Notes under the pieces: generated by a model
The model's database searches: none
What the model was told of the DNA's origin: nothing
Seen by the model: only the letters and a program-made list of their open reading frames with translations
Shown: in pieces, positions 16,434-24,459 of the stretch
Position numbering within the stretch: position 1 is the first letter of the stretch
How the letters are laid out: every line of letters starts with the position of its first letter
Position numbers and translations under genes: made by a program
Source: DASQFQ01 sp963730115
GTDB lineage: Bacteria; Actinomycetota; Thermoleophilia; Solirubrobacterales; Solirubrobacteraceae
NCBI GenBank assembly: GCA_963730115.1
Contig: CAVSQM010000008.1
Coordinates: 186,001 to 250,000 of the forward strand
Reading direction: 5' to 3'
Length of the DNA: 64,000 nt

Positions 16434-17608
16434 GACCCTCACCCGCGAGCTGGCCGCGCTCGACGACGCGCTGGCCGGCCGCCCCGTCGACCCCGACCTC
16501 GCCGACCTGGCCGAGTTCGCCGCCTTCGTGCGCGACGACCGCCAGGACCCCAGCCCCGAGTTCACCCGCTCGCTCGACGCGCAGGTGGAGCGGGGCTTCC
16601 CCCGTGCCGCCAAGCGGCGCGCGTTCGCGTGGCCGAAGTTCACGATGCCCGCCCTCGGCGTGGCCGCGTCCGCGCTGCTCGTCGTGGTGATCGCCACGTC
16701 GATCCCCAGTGGCGGCGGCAGCACCGACGAGGGCAGCAGCGGCAGCAGCTCGCGCCGGCACGGAGTCGCAGTCGCGTTCGCCCGACGAGTCCGCCACAAG
16801 CAAGCAGGCCGCACCCAACACTGCGGAGGACTCCGTCGGCGGCGCCACCTCATCGCCCTCGGTCATCGGCCCGGTCCCGCCCGAGCCGCCGCAGCAGGGC
16901 AGCCCGAACGCCGACGGCCGCACCCGCCGCTACGTCGAGCGCTCGGCGCAGATCGTGATCGCGACCCCTCCGCGCGACGTCGACCGCGCCGCGGCGAAGA
17001 TCATCGCCGTCACCGACGACCTCGGCGGCTTCGTGGTCTCGTCGCAGATCACGTCGGGCTCGAGTGGCGAGTTCGAGCTGCGCGTGCCCTCTTCGCGGCT
17101 GCAGCGGGCGCTGAGCCGGCTGTCCGCGGTCGGCAAGGTGCGCGAGCGCAGCCAGGGCTCGCAGGACATCACCGGCGCGGTGGTGTCGGTCAACGAGCGG
17201 CTCAAGGACGCCCGCACAGAGCGCCGCAGCCTGCTGCGCCAGCTCGCGAAGGCGACGACGGTCAACCAGACCGAGAGCATCCGCCAGCGGCTGCGCATCG
17301 TGTCCGGCCAGATCGCCGCCGCCAAGCGCGACCTGCGCAGCGTCAAGCGGCGGGCGAGCTACTCGACGATCTCGGTGCAGCTGCTCGCCGACCGCCGCGC
17401 GGGCAGCAGCGCGAGCGATGACGACTCGTCGGGCTGGACGCCGGGCGATGCCTGGCGCGACGCCGGCCGCATCCTCGAGGTCAGCGCGGGCGTGCTGATG
17501 ATCGCTGCGGCGCTCGCACTGCCGATCGGGCTCGTCGCGCTGCTGCTCTGGTTGGCGATGCGACAGGCCGCCCAGCGGCGGCGTGAGCGGGCGCTCGACG
17601 CTGTGTAG
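16420..17608 (+). pseudogene. DUF4349 membrane protein, probable anti-sigma factor, apparent +1 frameshift near 16.75 kb
   Basis: The first frame encodes a 65-residue acidic cytoplasmic N-terminus (MSTPETLTRELAALDD...) and one membrane segment (MPALGVAASALLVVVIATSIP), then low-complexity Gly/Ser. The second frame continues with an ESQSRSPDESATSKQ linker and a full DUF4349 domain: RYVERSAQIVIATPPRDVD, GGFVVSSQITSG, FELRVPSSRLQRALSRLSAVG, a coiled coil (RLKDARTERRSLLRQLAK), and a C-terminal membrane segment (SAGVLMIAAALALPIGLVALLLW). One extra base in the GC-rich repeat at 16735-16760 separates them. Joined, it is a two-TM sensor of about 395 residues, fit to hold the ECF sigma at the membrane. 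Sequencing error or decay cannot be told apart here. Confidence 0.75.
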
Positions 17609-17620
17609 CCTGGCGGCGCG

Positions 17621-18316
17621 ATGCCGCCGACTGAGGACACTGCCGAGCTCCTCAGCCGCATCCCGGTGTTCGAAGAGCTCGGCTCCGACGACCTGGGCCG
17701 CGTGGCCCAGGTCGCCGTGCCGCGCGCGTTCCAGGGGCAGGAGGTCATCTTCCGCGAGGGCGACGACTCCGACACCTGTTACGTCGTGCGCTCGGGCCAC
17801 GCGCGGGCGATCCGGCAGCACTCCGACGGGCGCATGATCACGCTCGCCCAGTTCGGTCCGGGCGACATCTTCGGAGAGCTGGCGATGTTCGACGACGAGC
17901 GCCGCTCGGCGACGGTCGAGGCGCTCGACGCGCTGAGCACGCTCGCGATCCCGGGCTCGGCGATGCGGACGCTGCTGCAGCGGCATCCCGAGATCGCGGT
18001 GAAGCTCGTGATCGCGCTCGGCCGCCGGCTGCGGGCGGCCAACGAGCGGCTGACCCGGCAGTCGTTCCAGACCGTGCAGAGCCGCGTCGCGGCCGTGCTC
18101 GACCAGCTGGTCGAGCAGGCGCGAGCCGAGGGCGAGGGCGGGGAGCGCGACGTGCTGGTGACCGCCACCCAGGCCGAGCTCGCCCAGCTCGCCGGCTCCT
18201 CGCGCGAGTCGGCGAGCCGGTTCCTGGCGGTGCTCGAGCGCGCCGGGGTGATCAGCCAGGGACGGGGCCGGTTGACGGTGCACGATCCGGCGGCGCTGCG
18301 CGGCTATGTCTACTGA
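17621..18316 (+). CDS. Crp/Fnr family transcriptional regulator
   Basis: 231 residues. Cyclic-nucleotide-binding domain (FEELGSDDLGRVAQVAVPRAFQGQEVIFREGDDSDTCY..., FGPGDIFGELAMFDDERRSATVEA with the FGE..ARSAT-like phosphate cassette: G-E-L and R-S-A-T present, so cAMP binding is possible), a dimer helix, and a winged HTH (TQAELAQLAGSSRESASRFLAVLERAGVISQGRGRLTV). No FNR cysteine cluster. A TAGCCT box lies nine bases before the ATG. Overlaps the Nudix gene by 11 bases. Confidence 0.9.
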   Translation: MPPTEDTAELLSRIPVFEELGSDDLGRVAQVAVPRAFQGQEVIFREGDDSDTCYVVRSGHARAIRQHSDGRMITLAQFGPGDIFGELAMFDDERRSATVEALDALSTLAIPGSAMRTLLQRHPEIAVKLVIALGRRLRAANERLTRQSFQTVQSRVAAVLDQLVEQARAEGEGGERDVLVTATQAELAQLAGSSRESASRFLAVLERAGVISQGRGRLTVHDPAALRGYVY

Positions 18317-18722
18317 GCGCGAGCGGTCGTTCGGCGGCGTGGTGGTGCGTGACGATGAGGTGCTGGTGATCACGCCCGCGGGCCGGCCGCAGGTCTCGAC
18401 CCTGCCGAAGGGCGGGCCGCAGGCGGGCGAGCCGCCGGAGGCCACCGCGGCGCGCGAGGTGCGCGAGGAGACGGGCGTCGAGGCGCGGATCGTGGAGCAC
18501 CTCGGCGACGTCCGGTACCGCTACCGGCGCGGCGGCGTCCGGGTGTTCAAGACCGTCGGCTTCTTCCTCTGCGACTACGTCTCCGGCAACACCGCCGACC
18601 ACGACCACGAGGTCGACGAGGCGCGCTGGATCCCCCTCGCGCGGGCGCGCACCGAGCTCACCTATCCCGGCGAGCGGGAGATGATCGAGCGCGCCCTGTC
18701 GAAAGTGTCCGGCTCCATGTAG
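18306..18722 (+). CDS. NUDIX hydrolase
   Basis: 138 residues. The Nudix box is intact: GGPQAGEPPEATAAREVREETG (G-x5-E-x7-R-E-x2-E-E-x-G), flanked by beta strands FGGVVVRDDEVLVIT and TVGFFLCDY. Small single-domain enzyme that hydrolyses a nucleoside diphosphate linked to another group. Substrate not predictable, though the lysine in TLPKGG is typical of ADP-ribose/diadenosine-type members. Starts inside the end of the Crp gene. Confidence 0.9.
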   Translation: MSTERERSFGGVVVRDDEVLVITPAGRPQVSTLPKGGPQAGEPPEATAAREVREETGVEARIVEHLGDVRYRYRRGGVRVFKTVGFFLCDYVSGNTADHDHEVDEARWIPLARARTELTYPGEREMIERALSKVSGSM

Positions 18723-18738
18723 GGTGCCGGGCGCCGCC

Positions 18739-19137
18739 ATGCAGGTCCTCAATTTCTACTCGACGGTCTTCGCCGACCAGATGAAGCGCGGCCGCAAGAC
18801 GGCCACCATCCGGCTCGGCGACAAGACCTACAAGTACAAGAAGAACCAGCTCGTGCTGGTCACCGTCGGCTACCAGTACTCGCCGCGCGAGAAGCTGTTC
18901 CACGCGGTGATCGACAACGTCGAGGTCAAGCGGGTCAAGGACCTCTCGCCGCGCGACATCGAGCACGACAACCCCGAGTTCCGCCGCACCGAGGAGCTCA
19001 TCCACTTCCTCGAGCAGATCTACGGCAAGACCGTCTCGCTCGAGGACACCGTCACCGTCGTCCGCTTCTCCCAGATCGTGGAGAACCCGCCTGACTTCCA
19101 GGACCGGCTGCGCGGCGTGGGCGGGGCCCAGAACTAG
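18739..19137 (+). CDS. ASCH-domain protein
   Basis: 132 residues from ATG 18739 (a GTG at 18724 would add five). The ASCH beta-barrel signature is seen at the N-terminus: VLNFYSTVFADQMKRGRKTATIRLGDK, with the K-T-A-T-I-R-L-G core, then LVLVTVGY and AVIDNVEVKRVKDLS. ASCH domains resemble PUA and are thought to bind RNA or modified nucleotides. It is markedly Lys-rich compared with its Arg-rich neighbours. Downstream lies a double-hairpin repeat. Confidence 0.82.
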   Translation: MQVLNFYSTVFADQMKRGRKTATIRLGDKTYKYKKNQLVLVTVGYQYSPREKLFHAVIDNVEVKRVKDLSPRDIEHDNPEFRRTEELIHFLEQIYGKTVSLEDTVTVVRFSQIVENPPDFQDRLRGVGGAQN

Positions 19138-19200
19138 GGGAACGCTGGCCCAGGGGGCCAGGTTCCCTTGCGGGTGTTCGCCCTGGGGGCGAAACCCGCG
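19138..19200. repeat. Double-hairpin repeat, copy A, probably a bidirectional terminator
   Basis: Two stem-loops in tandem. Hairpin 1 (19138-19167): gggaac-gct-ggccc / ggg-cc-ag-gttccc. Hairpin 2 (19170-19199): gcgggt-g-ttcgccc / gggcgaa-acccgc. Each has one unpaired base at the same place. The copy begins right after the ASCH stop codon and ends one base before the convergent membrane gene stop. A second copy is at 40626-40690. Both sit between convergent genes, so transcription termination or a REP-like role is likely. Confidence 0.8.
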
Positions 19201-19201
19201 G

Positions 19202-19807
19202 CTACGCCGCGGGCTGTGTTGGCTCGATCGGGTCCGGGGCGTATGACCCCGGCGAGTCGAACACGTGCGAGCGCTCCGGGACCGCGAGCGCCGGCGAGTC
19301 GTAGAGGCTGCGGCCGACCTTGCGGCGGGCGAGCGGCGCGCCGTAGAGCGTCGCGGCCGAGGAGGCCATGACCCCCGTCACGCCGAGCGCGATCCACGCG
19401 CCCTGGCGGCGCTCGACGAGCCCCACCGCGTCGGGCGTGTTGACGAGCTTCACGACGACGATGCCGAGCATCGCCAGCGTCACCAGCCGCAACACCTCGC
19501 GCGCCGGCTGCTCGACGGCCGGGATCAGCACGCCCAGGCCGCTCAGCACCGCCACGCCCACGAGCGCGGCGAGGATCGTGTCCGTGGTCGTGAAGGCCTG
19601 CCATGCCGTCGTGCCCCCCGAGGCGGTGAACTCGCGCGCCAGGCGCGCGAAGAACTCCTCGACCGGCCCGTGCACGTCCCCGATCCGGATCTCCTCCGGC
19701 GTCTGCACCGGAGTGCGGGCGTACCAGGGGCGCCCGAGCGCCGCGATCAGCCCGATCGCAGCGGCGAGGAGGAACAGGACGTTGGAGCGGAAGCCGATGG
19801 TGCGCAT
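19202..19807 (-). CDS. Integral membrane protein of unknown function
   Basis: 201 residues from ATG 19807 (MRTIGFRSN); a longer frame to 20002 would run through the groES control region and is rejected. Four predicted membrane segments: VLFLLAAAIGLIAALG, ILAALVGVAVLSGLGVLI, LVTLAMLGIVVVKLV, WIALGVTGVMASSAATLY, with an extracytoplasmic loop between the first and second (TPVQTPEEIRIGDVHGPVEEFF). C-terminal tail is polar, Pro-rich. No family recognised; such proteins are common in Thermoleophilia. Ends at the double-hairpin repeat. Confidence 0.7.
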   Translation of the reverse strand: MRTIGFRSNVLFLLAAAIGLIAALGRPWYARTPVQTPEEIRIGDVHGPVEEFFARLAREFTASGGTTAWQAFTTTDTILAALVGVAVLSGLGVLIPAVEQPAREVLRLVTLAMLGIVVVKLVNTPDAVGLVERRQGAWIALGVTGVMASSAATLYGAPLARRKVGRSLYDSPALAVPERSHVFDSPGSYAPDPIEPTQPAA

Positions 19808-19882
19808 GGCCGGTGGCTCCTTATCGGCTCCGGCGACGTCAGTCTCAATACCAGCTGGACGTTTTAGGGTCCAGACCCGAGT

Positions 19883-19909
19883 TTGGCACTCTGCAGGGAG
19901 GAGTGCCAG
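19883..19909. promoter_or_regulatory. CIRCE element 1 (HrcA operator)
   Basis: ttggcactc-N9-gagtgccag; 8 of 9 bases pair. Canonical CIRCE is TTAGCACTC-N9-GAGTGCTAA. It lies just upstream of the groESL -35 box. Confidence 0.9.
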
Positions 19910-19915
19910 AAACCC

Positions 19916-19944
19916 TTGAACTTCGGCTTCCTCCTTCATAGAAT
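19916..19944 (+). promoter_or_regulatory. groESL promoter
   Basis: TTGAAC (19916-19921), 17-base spacer, TAGAAT (19939-19944). Lies between the two CIRCE elements; the second begins ten bases after the -10 and covers the transcription start. Expected to be repressed by HrcA and induced by heat. Confidence 0.85.
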
Positions 19945-19953
19945 GCCCGGTGC

Positions 19954-19980
19954 TTGGCACTCTCCTGTCGAGAGTGCCAA
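19954..19980. promoter_or_regulatory. CIRCE element 2 (HrcA operator)
   Basis: ttggcactc-N9-gagtgccaa, perfect 9-bp arms with the canonical 9-base spacer, placed over the start of transcription of groES. Confidence 0.95.
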
Positions 19981-20020
19981 CAGACTTCCGGCAAGAACCC
20001 ACTGAGTGGAGGTCACTCGA

Positions 20021-20314
20021 ATGAAGCTCAAGCCTTTGGGCGATCGCCTGATCGTCGAGGCGGTCGAGGAGGAGGAGACGACGGCGTCCGGCCTCGTGCT
20101 CCCCGACACGGCCAAGGAGAAGCCCCAGAAGGGCAAGGTCCTCGCCGTCGGCGACGGCAAGGTCAACGAGGACACCGGCAAGCGCGTCCCGCTTGACGTC
20201 GCCGAGGGCGACGAGGTCCTGTACTCGAAGTACGGCGGTACGGAGATCAAGGTCGACGGCAAGGACCTGCTGGTCCTGCGCGAGACCGACGTGCTCGCCA
20301 AGGTCCAGAGCTAG
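20021..20314 (+). CDS. groES: Co-chaperonin GroES
   Basis: 97 residues, normal length. Begins MKLKPLGDRLIVEAVEEEETTASGLVLPD (mobile loop follows the TASGLVLPD) and ends in LLVLRETDVLAKV. Caps the GroEL ring in protein folding. The ATG at 20021 has a ggagg ten bases upstream; an upstream in-frame GTG at 20006 would swallow that site and is rejected. Controlled with groEL by HrcA through two CIRCE elements. Confidence 0.97.
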   Translation: MKLKPLGDRLIVEAVEEEETTASGLVLPDTAKEKPQKGKVLAVGDGKVNEDTGKRVPLDVAEGDEVLYSKYGGTEIKVDGKDLLVLRETDVLAKVQS

Positions 20315-20338
20315 CTAGAGAGCGAGAGACACTAAGAA

Positions 20339-21973
20339 ATGGCACACAAGGAGCTCAAGTACGACGTCGAGGCACGCAAGGCCCTCGAGGCCGGCGTCGA
20401 CGCCGTCGCGAACGCGGTCAAGGTCACCCTTGGCCCCCGGGGACGCTACGTCGTCCTCGACAAGAAGTTCGGCGCCCCGACGATCACGAACGACGGCGTG
20501 ACCATCGCTCGTGAGATCGAGGTCGAGGACGTCTTCCAGAACCAGGGCGCCCAGCTCGTGCGCGAGGTCGCCACGGCGACCAACGACGTCGCGGGCGACG
20601 GCACCACCACCGCCACCGTGCTCGCCCAGGCGATCGTTCGCCAGGGCCTCAAGAACGTGGCGGCCGGCGCCAACCCGCTGAGCCTGAAGCGCGGCATCGA
20701 GAAGGCCGTCGACCAGGTCGTCGATCACATCGGCAGCCAGTCGAAGGAGATCTCGGGCAAGGATCAGATCGCCCGCGTGGCGACGATCTCGGCCGGCGAC
20801 GAGGAGATCGGCGACGTCATCGCCGACGCCATCGAGAAGGTCGGCAAGGACGGCGTCGTGAACGTCGAGGAGGGCCAGACGTTCGGCATGGACCTCGAGT
20901 TCACCGAGGGCATGCAGTTCGACAAGGGCTACATCTCGCCCTACATGGTCACCGACCAGGAGCGCATGGAGGCGGTCCTCGAGGATCCCTTCGTCCTGAT
21001 CGCCAACCAGAAGATCGGCTCGGTCCGGGACCTGCTCCCGATCCTCGAGCAGGTCATCCAGTCCGGCCGCCCGCTGCTGATCATCGCCGAGGACGTCGAG
21101 GGCGAGGCCCTCGCGACGCTCGTCGTGAACAAGCTGCGCGGCACCTTCACCGGCGTCGCCGTGAAGGCTCCGGGCTTCGGCGACCGCCGCAAGCGCATGC
21201 TCGAGGACATCTCGATCCTCACCGGCGGCGAGGTCATCACCGAGGAGATGGGCCTCAAGCTCGAGAACACGCAGGTCTCGCAGCTCGGCCGCGCCCGCCG
21301 CATCGTCGTGGCGAAGGACAACACCACGATCGTCGACGGCAACGGTGACCAGGAGGCCATCAAGGGCCGCATCAACCAGATCAAGGCGGAGATCGAGAAC
21401 ACCGACTCCGACTTCGATCGCGAGAAGCTCCAGGAGCGCCTCGCCAAGCTCTCCGGCGGCGTCGCCGTCGTGAAGGTCGGCGCGGCCACCGAGACGGAGA
21501 TGAAGGAGAAGAAGCACCGCGTCGAGGACGCGCTGCAGGCCACCCGCGCGGCCCTCGAGGAGGGCATCGTGCCGGGCGGCGGCGTGGCGCTGCTCGAGTC
21601 GATCGGTGCGGTCGACCTCGACACGTTCGACATCGAGGACGAGAAGACGGGCGCGAAGATCGTCGTCCGCGCGCTCGAGGAGCCGCTCCGCCAGATCGCG
21701 GAGAACGCCGGCTTCGAGGGCTCGGTCGTCGTCAACGACGTCCGCAAGTCCGCCGCGGGCGAGGGCCTGAACGCCGCCACCGGCGAGATGGTCGACCTCG
21801 TCCAGGCCGGGGTCATCGACCCCGCGATGGTCACGCGCTCGGCGCTGCAGAACGCCGCGTCGATCGCGAAGAACATCCTCACCACCGAGGCGATCGTCGC
21901 CGAGGCGCCCGACAAGGACGGCGGCGGTGGCGGTGGCATGCCCGACATGGGCGGCATGGGCGGCATGATGTAA
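20339..21973 (+). CDS. groEL: Chaperonin GroEL
   Basis: 544 residues, full length. VTLGPRGRYVVLDKKFGAPTITNDG, the ATP-binding AGDGTTTATVLAQAIV, and the GM-rich tail (GGGMPDMGGMGGMM). 24 bases downstream of groES with a purine-rich gagagcgagagac before the ATG. A strong terminator follows at 22044. Since actinobacteria often carry a second, groES-less groEL, this is the one in the operon (GroEL1-type location), but the Gly/Met tail is the housekeeping type. Confidence 0.97.
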   Translation: MAHKELKYDVEARKALEAGVDAVANAVKVTLGPRGRYVVLDKKFGAPTITNDGVTIAREIEVEDVFQNQGAQLVREVATATNDVAGDGTTTATVLAQAIVRQGLKNVAAGANPLSLKRGIEKAVDQVVDHIGSQSKEISGKDQIARVATISAGDEEIGDVIADAIEKVGKDGVVNVEEGQTFGMDLEFTEGMQFDKGYISPYMVTDQERMEAVLEDPFVLIANQKIGSVRDLLPILEQVIQSGRPLLIIAEDVEGEALATLVVNKLRGTFTGVAVKAPGFGDRRKRMLEDISILTGGEVITEEMGLKLENTQVSQLGRARRIVVAKDNTTIVDGNGDQEAIKGRINQIKAEIENTDSDFDREKLQERLAKLSGGVAVVKVGAATETEMKEKKHRVEDALQATRAALEEGIVPGGGVALLESIGAVDLDTFDIEDEKTGAKIVVRALEEPLRQIAENAGFEGSVVVNDVRKSAAGEGLNAATGEMVDLVQAGVIDPAMVTRSALQNAASIAKNILTTEAIVAEAPDKDGGGGGGMPDMGGMGGMM

Positions 21974-22043
21974 AGCAGCGCCCGGAAACGGGTTTCGTCC
22001 TGCCGGTCGCCGCAAGCGAGCGACCTTCGGACGACGTTACGTG

Positions 22044-22076
22044 CGGGCCCGGCAGTCGCCGGGCCCGTTCTCGTTT
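22044..22076 (+). terminator. Rho-independent terminator after groEL
   Basis: cgggcccggc-agtc-gccgggcccg, a perfect 10-bp stem, followed by ttctcgttt. Two smaller stems precede it: cccg-gaaa-cggg followed by ttt near 21980, and ggtcgc/gcgacc at about 22004-22024. Confidence 0.85.
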
Positions 22077-22088
22077 AATGACGGGTGC

Positions 22089-22130
22089 GTTGTCAACAGT
22101 GTTGACAACGGCGATGGGACCGACTACGGT
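22089..22130 (+). promoter_or_regulatory. Operator and promoter of the TetR-led catabolic operon
   Basis: gttgtcaac-agt-gttgacaac at 22089-22109 is a perfect palindrome with 9-bp arms. Its right arm contains TTGACA (22102-22107), followed after 17 bases by TACGGT (22125-22130). The GTG at 22138 begins eight bases after the -10, so the message is probably leaderless. Repressor bound here would block the -35, fitting self-repression by the TetR protein encoded next. Confidence 0.8.
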
Positions 22131-22137
22131 CGCCGCC

Positions 22138-22821
22138 GTGAGCGGTGGAGAGACGCGCACAGAAGAGCCCGCCGGCCGCGGCGTCCGCCTCGACCGCGAG
22201 GTGATCGTGCGCGCCGCGCAGCGCGTCCTCGACGAGGAAGGCCTGCCCGGCCTGACCGTGCGCCGCATCGGCACCGAGCTCGGCGCGGACCCGACGGCCA
22301 TCTACCGGCACTTCCGCGACAAGGACGAGCTCGTGGTCGAGCTCGCCGACCGCGTCTTCGCATCGGTCTCGCCGCCCGACCCCTCGCTCCCCTGGCAGGA
22401 GCGGATGCGACAGATGCTGCGCGACGCGCTCGAGCTCTACCGCGCGAACCCCGGATTCGCGCTGCAGCTGAGCGTCCAGCCCGACGACACGCCCGGGCTC
22501 CAGCGCGTCGCCGAGCACATGCTCAGCACGCTGGCTGAGGCGGGTCTGGGCCCCCGGGAGCGCGCGATCTTCTACCAGCTCGCCACGAACTACGCCGTCG
22601 GCTCCGGGCTGTTCATCAGCCAGCTGACGCTCGACGACTGGGGCCCGGAGACGATGCCGGCGGTGCGCCGCACCTACGGTGCGCTGCCGCCGAACGAGTA
22701 CCCGCACTGCGTCGAGTCGGCGCCGTTCCTGTTCCCCGACCAGGACGACGTCTACGGGCTCGGCGTCGACATGCTGATCGCCGCCATCGAGAAGCTCGCC
22801 ACCACGGAGGAGAGAACGTGA
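22138..22821 (+). CDS. TetR family regulator of the peptide/amide operon
   Basis: 227 residues from GTG 22138. HTH: VIVRAAQRVLDEEGLPGLTVRRIGTELGADPTAIYRHFRDKDELV. The C-terminal domain is TetR_C-like with GFALQLSVQPDDTPGLQRVAEHMLSTLAEAGL. The 22078 ATG would place the operator inside the coding region; the GTG gives a leaderless message from the promoter at 22102-22130. Its stop overlaps the SBP start. Likely senses the compound handled by the downstream importer and hydrolases. Confidence 0.85.
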   Translation: MSGGETRTEEPAGRGVRLDREVIVRAAQRVLDEEGLPGLTVRRIGTELGADPTAIYRHFRDKDELVVELADRVFASVSPPDPSLPWQERMRQMLRDALELYRANPGFALQLSVQPDDTPGLQRVAEHMLSTLAEAGLGPRERAIFYQLATNYAVGSGLFISQLTLDDWGPETMPAVRRTYGALPPNEYPHCVESAPFLFPDQDDVYGLGVDMLIAAIEKLATTEERT

Positions 22822-24455
22822 TGCACCGCAGACGTTGGGCAGTGCTGGGCACCGCAGCGCTCATCGCGCTGAGCGCCGCGGGTTGCGGCAAGTCGGCCAC
22901 CGACAACGAGCCCGAACCCAAGGCGACGGAGAACCTGTCGCCGACGACGCCGGCGGCGAAGGGCTCCGCGGGGCCGCTCACGTGGTCGACCTACCGCGAG
23001 GTCGGGACGCTCGACCCGATCCAGGCGTTCGACTACCCGGAGAACACCGTGATCACCTCGATGTGCGACTCGCTGCTCCAGCAGCAGCCGGACGGCTCGT
23101 ACAAGCCGGGGCTGGCCTCGAAGGTGGACACGCCCGACCCGCGCACGCTGATCATGACCATCAACACCGACGCGAAGTTCTGGGACGGTAAGAACGTCAC
23201 GCCCGAGGACGTCGTGTACAGCCTGAAGCGCAACACGAACGCCAAGCTCGCGGGCTTCTACGGCCTCGTCTTCCAGAACGTCTCCTCGATCGAGGCAACC
23301 GGCACCGACCAGGTGACGATCAAGCTCTCGAAGCCCGACAACTGGCTCCAGGGCGAGCTGTCGCAGATGCCCGGGATCGTGCTCCAGAAGGCCTACGTGG
23401 AGTCCAAGGGCAAGGCCTTCGGCACGCCGTCGGGCGGCACGATGTGCACCGGCCCGTTCAAGCTCGCGTCCTGGAAGCCCGGCAACGCGCTCACCGCGGA
23501 GCGCAACGACGCCTACTGGGATACCGAGCTCGCGCCGAAGGCCGAGTCGATCTCCTTCAAGGGCGTCTCCAGCGACGCCAGCCTCACCTCCGGCCTGCTC
23601 ACGAACGAGATCAGCGGCACCTACCCGCAGCCGCTGACCACGCTCAAGCAGCTCAAGTCGAGCGACGCGGTGTCGGTGCACTCCGGTCCGTCGTTCGCCT
23701 CGGACGCGCTCGTGATCTCCTCGCTGACCGGCGCGCTCGGCGACGTCAAGGTCCGCCAGGGCCTGTCCGCCGCGATCGACCGCAAGGCCTACATCAACTC
23801 GCTCTACTCGGGCGAGGCCCAGCTGCCCCGGACGCTCGCGAACCCCGGCACCTGGGGCTATGAGCGCGAGGTGTTCCAGGAGGACTGGGACAAGCTGCCC
23901 GAGCCGGCGCTGGACGTCGACAAGGGCAAGCAGCTCGTCGAGGAGGCGGGCGCGGCCGGCAAGACGATCGTCATCGGCACGAGCAACGAGATCCAATCGC
24001 TGCAGACCGCCGCCAACGCCATCCGCCAGGCCGCGATCAGCATCGGGCTGAAGGCGAAGCTCAAGTCCGTCTCGGCCGCCAACTACATCAACTTCTTCAC
24101 CGACCCCGAGGCGCGCAAGGGCGTCGACGGCTTCATCACGGTCAACTACCCCGACTTCGCCGACCCGGCGGCGTTCTACAACACGTTCGCGATCAAGGGC
24201 GGGAGCCAGAACTACAGCGGCTTCGAGGACGCCGGGATCACGAAGGCGCTGGAGGAGGCGCGGACGACGAGCGACCAGCGCAAGCGGGCGGAGCTGACCG
24301 CGGAGGCGGGCGACCTGATCATGGACACGCTGCCGTGGCTCCCGCTCGCGGCGCCGAACACGATCGTCGTCATGGACAAGGGGATCACCGGCGCCCCGTC
24401 CTCGTTCCAGTACATGGGCGGACCCTGGGCGGCGACGATCGGCGGCAGCGGCTGA
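22818..24455 (+). CDS. ABC transporter substrate-binding lipoprotein, family 5 (oligopeptide/dipeptide type)
   Basis: About 545 residues. Lipoprotein signal MHRRRWAVLGTAALIALSAAGC, lipidated Cys at position 22 or 23 depending on the start. The body is SBP_bac_5: LTWSTYREVGTLDPIQAF, the AKFWDGKNVTPEDVVYSLKR motif near residue 120, and the C-terminal DTLPWLPLAAPNTIVV. GTG 22818 (GTGA overlap) or ATG 22821, both with ggagg upstream. Captures the solute outside the membrane for the permeases encoded next. Confidence 0.92.
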   Translation: MMHRRRWAVLGTAALIALSAAGCGKSATDNEPEPKATENLSPTTPAAKGSAGPLTWSTYREVGTLDPIQAFDYPENTVITSMCDSLLQQQPDGSYKPGLASKVDTPDPRTLIMTINTDAKFWDGKNVTPEDVVYSLKRNTNAKLAGFYGLVFQNVSSIEATGTDQVTIKLSKPDNWLQGELSQMPGIVLQKAYVESKGKAFGTPSGGTMCTGPFKLASWKPGNALTAERNDAYWDTELAPKAESISFKGVSSDASLTSGLLTNEISGTYPQPLTTLKQLKSSDAVSVHSGPSFASDALVISSLTGALGDVKVRQGLSAAIDRKAYINSLYSGEAQLPRTLANPGTWGYEREVFQEDWDKLPEPALDVDKGKQLVEEAGAAGKTIVIGTSNEIQSLQTAANAIRQAAISIGLKAKLKSVSAANYINFFTDPEARKGVDGFITVNYPDFADPAAFYNTFAIKGGSQNYSGFEDAGITKALEEARTTSDQRKRAELTAEAGDLIMDTLPWLPLAAPNTIVVMDKGITGAPSSFQYMGGPWAATIGGSG

Positions 24456-24459
24456 GCCG

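Noticed and set aside
19138..19200. Riboswitch or 5' leader RNA
   Set aside because: The element is between convergent 3' ends, so it cannot be a leader for either gene; a terminator or REP-like element fits better.
20315..22015. A 566-residue minus-strand frame opposite groEL
   Set aside because: groEL is certain; the antisense frame has no recognisable content.
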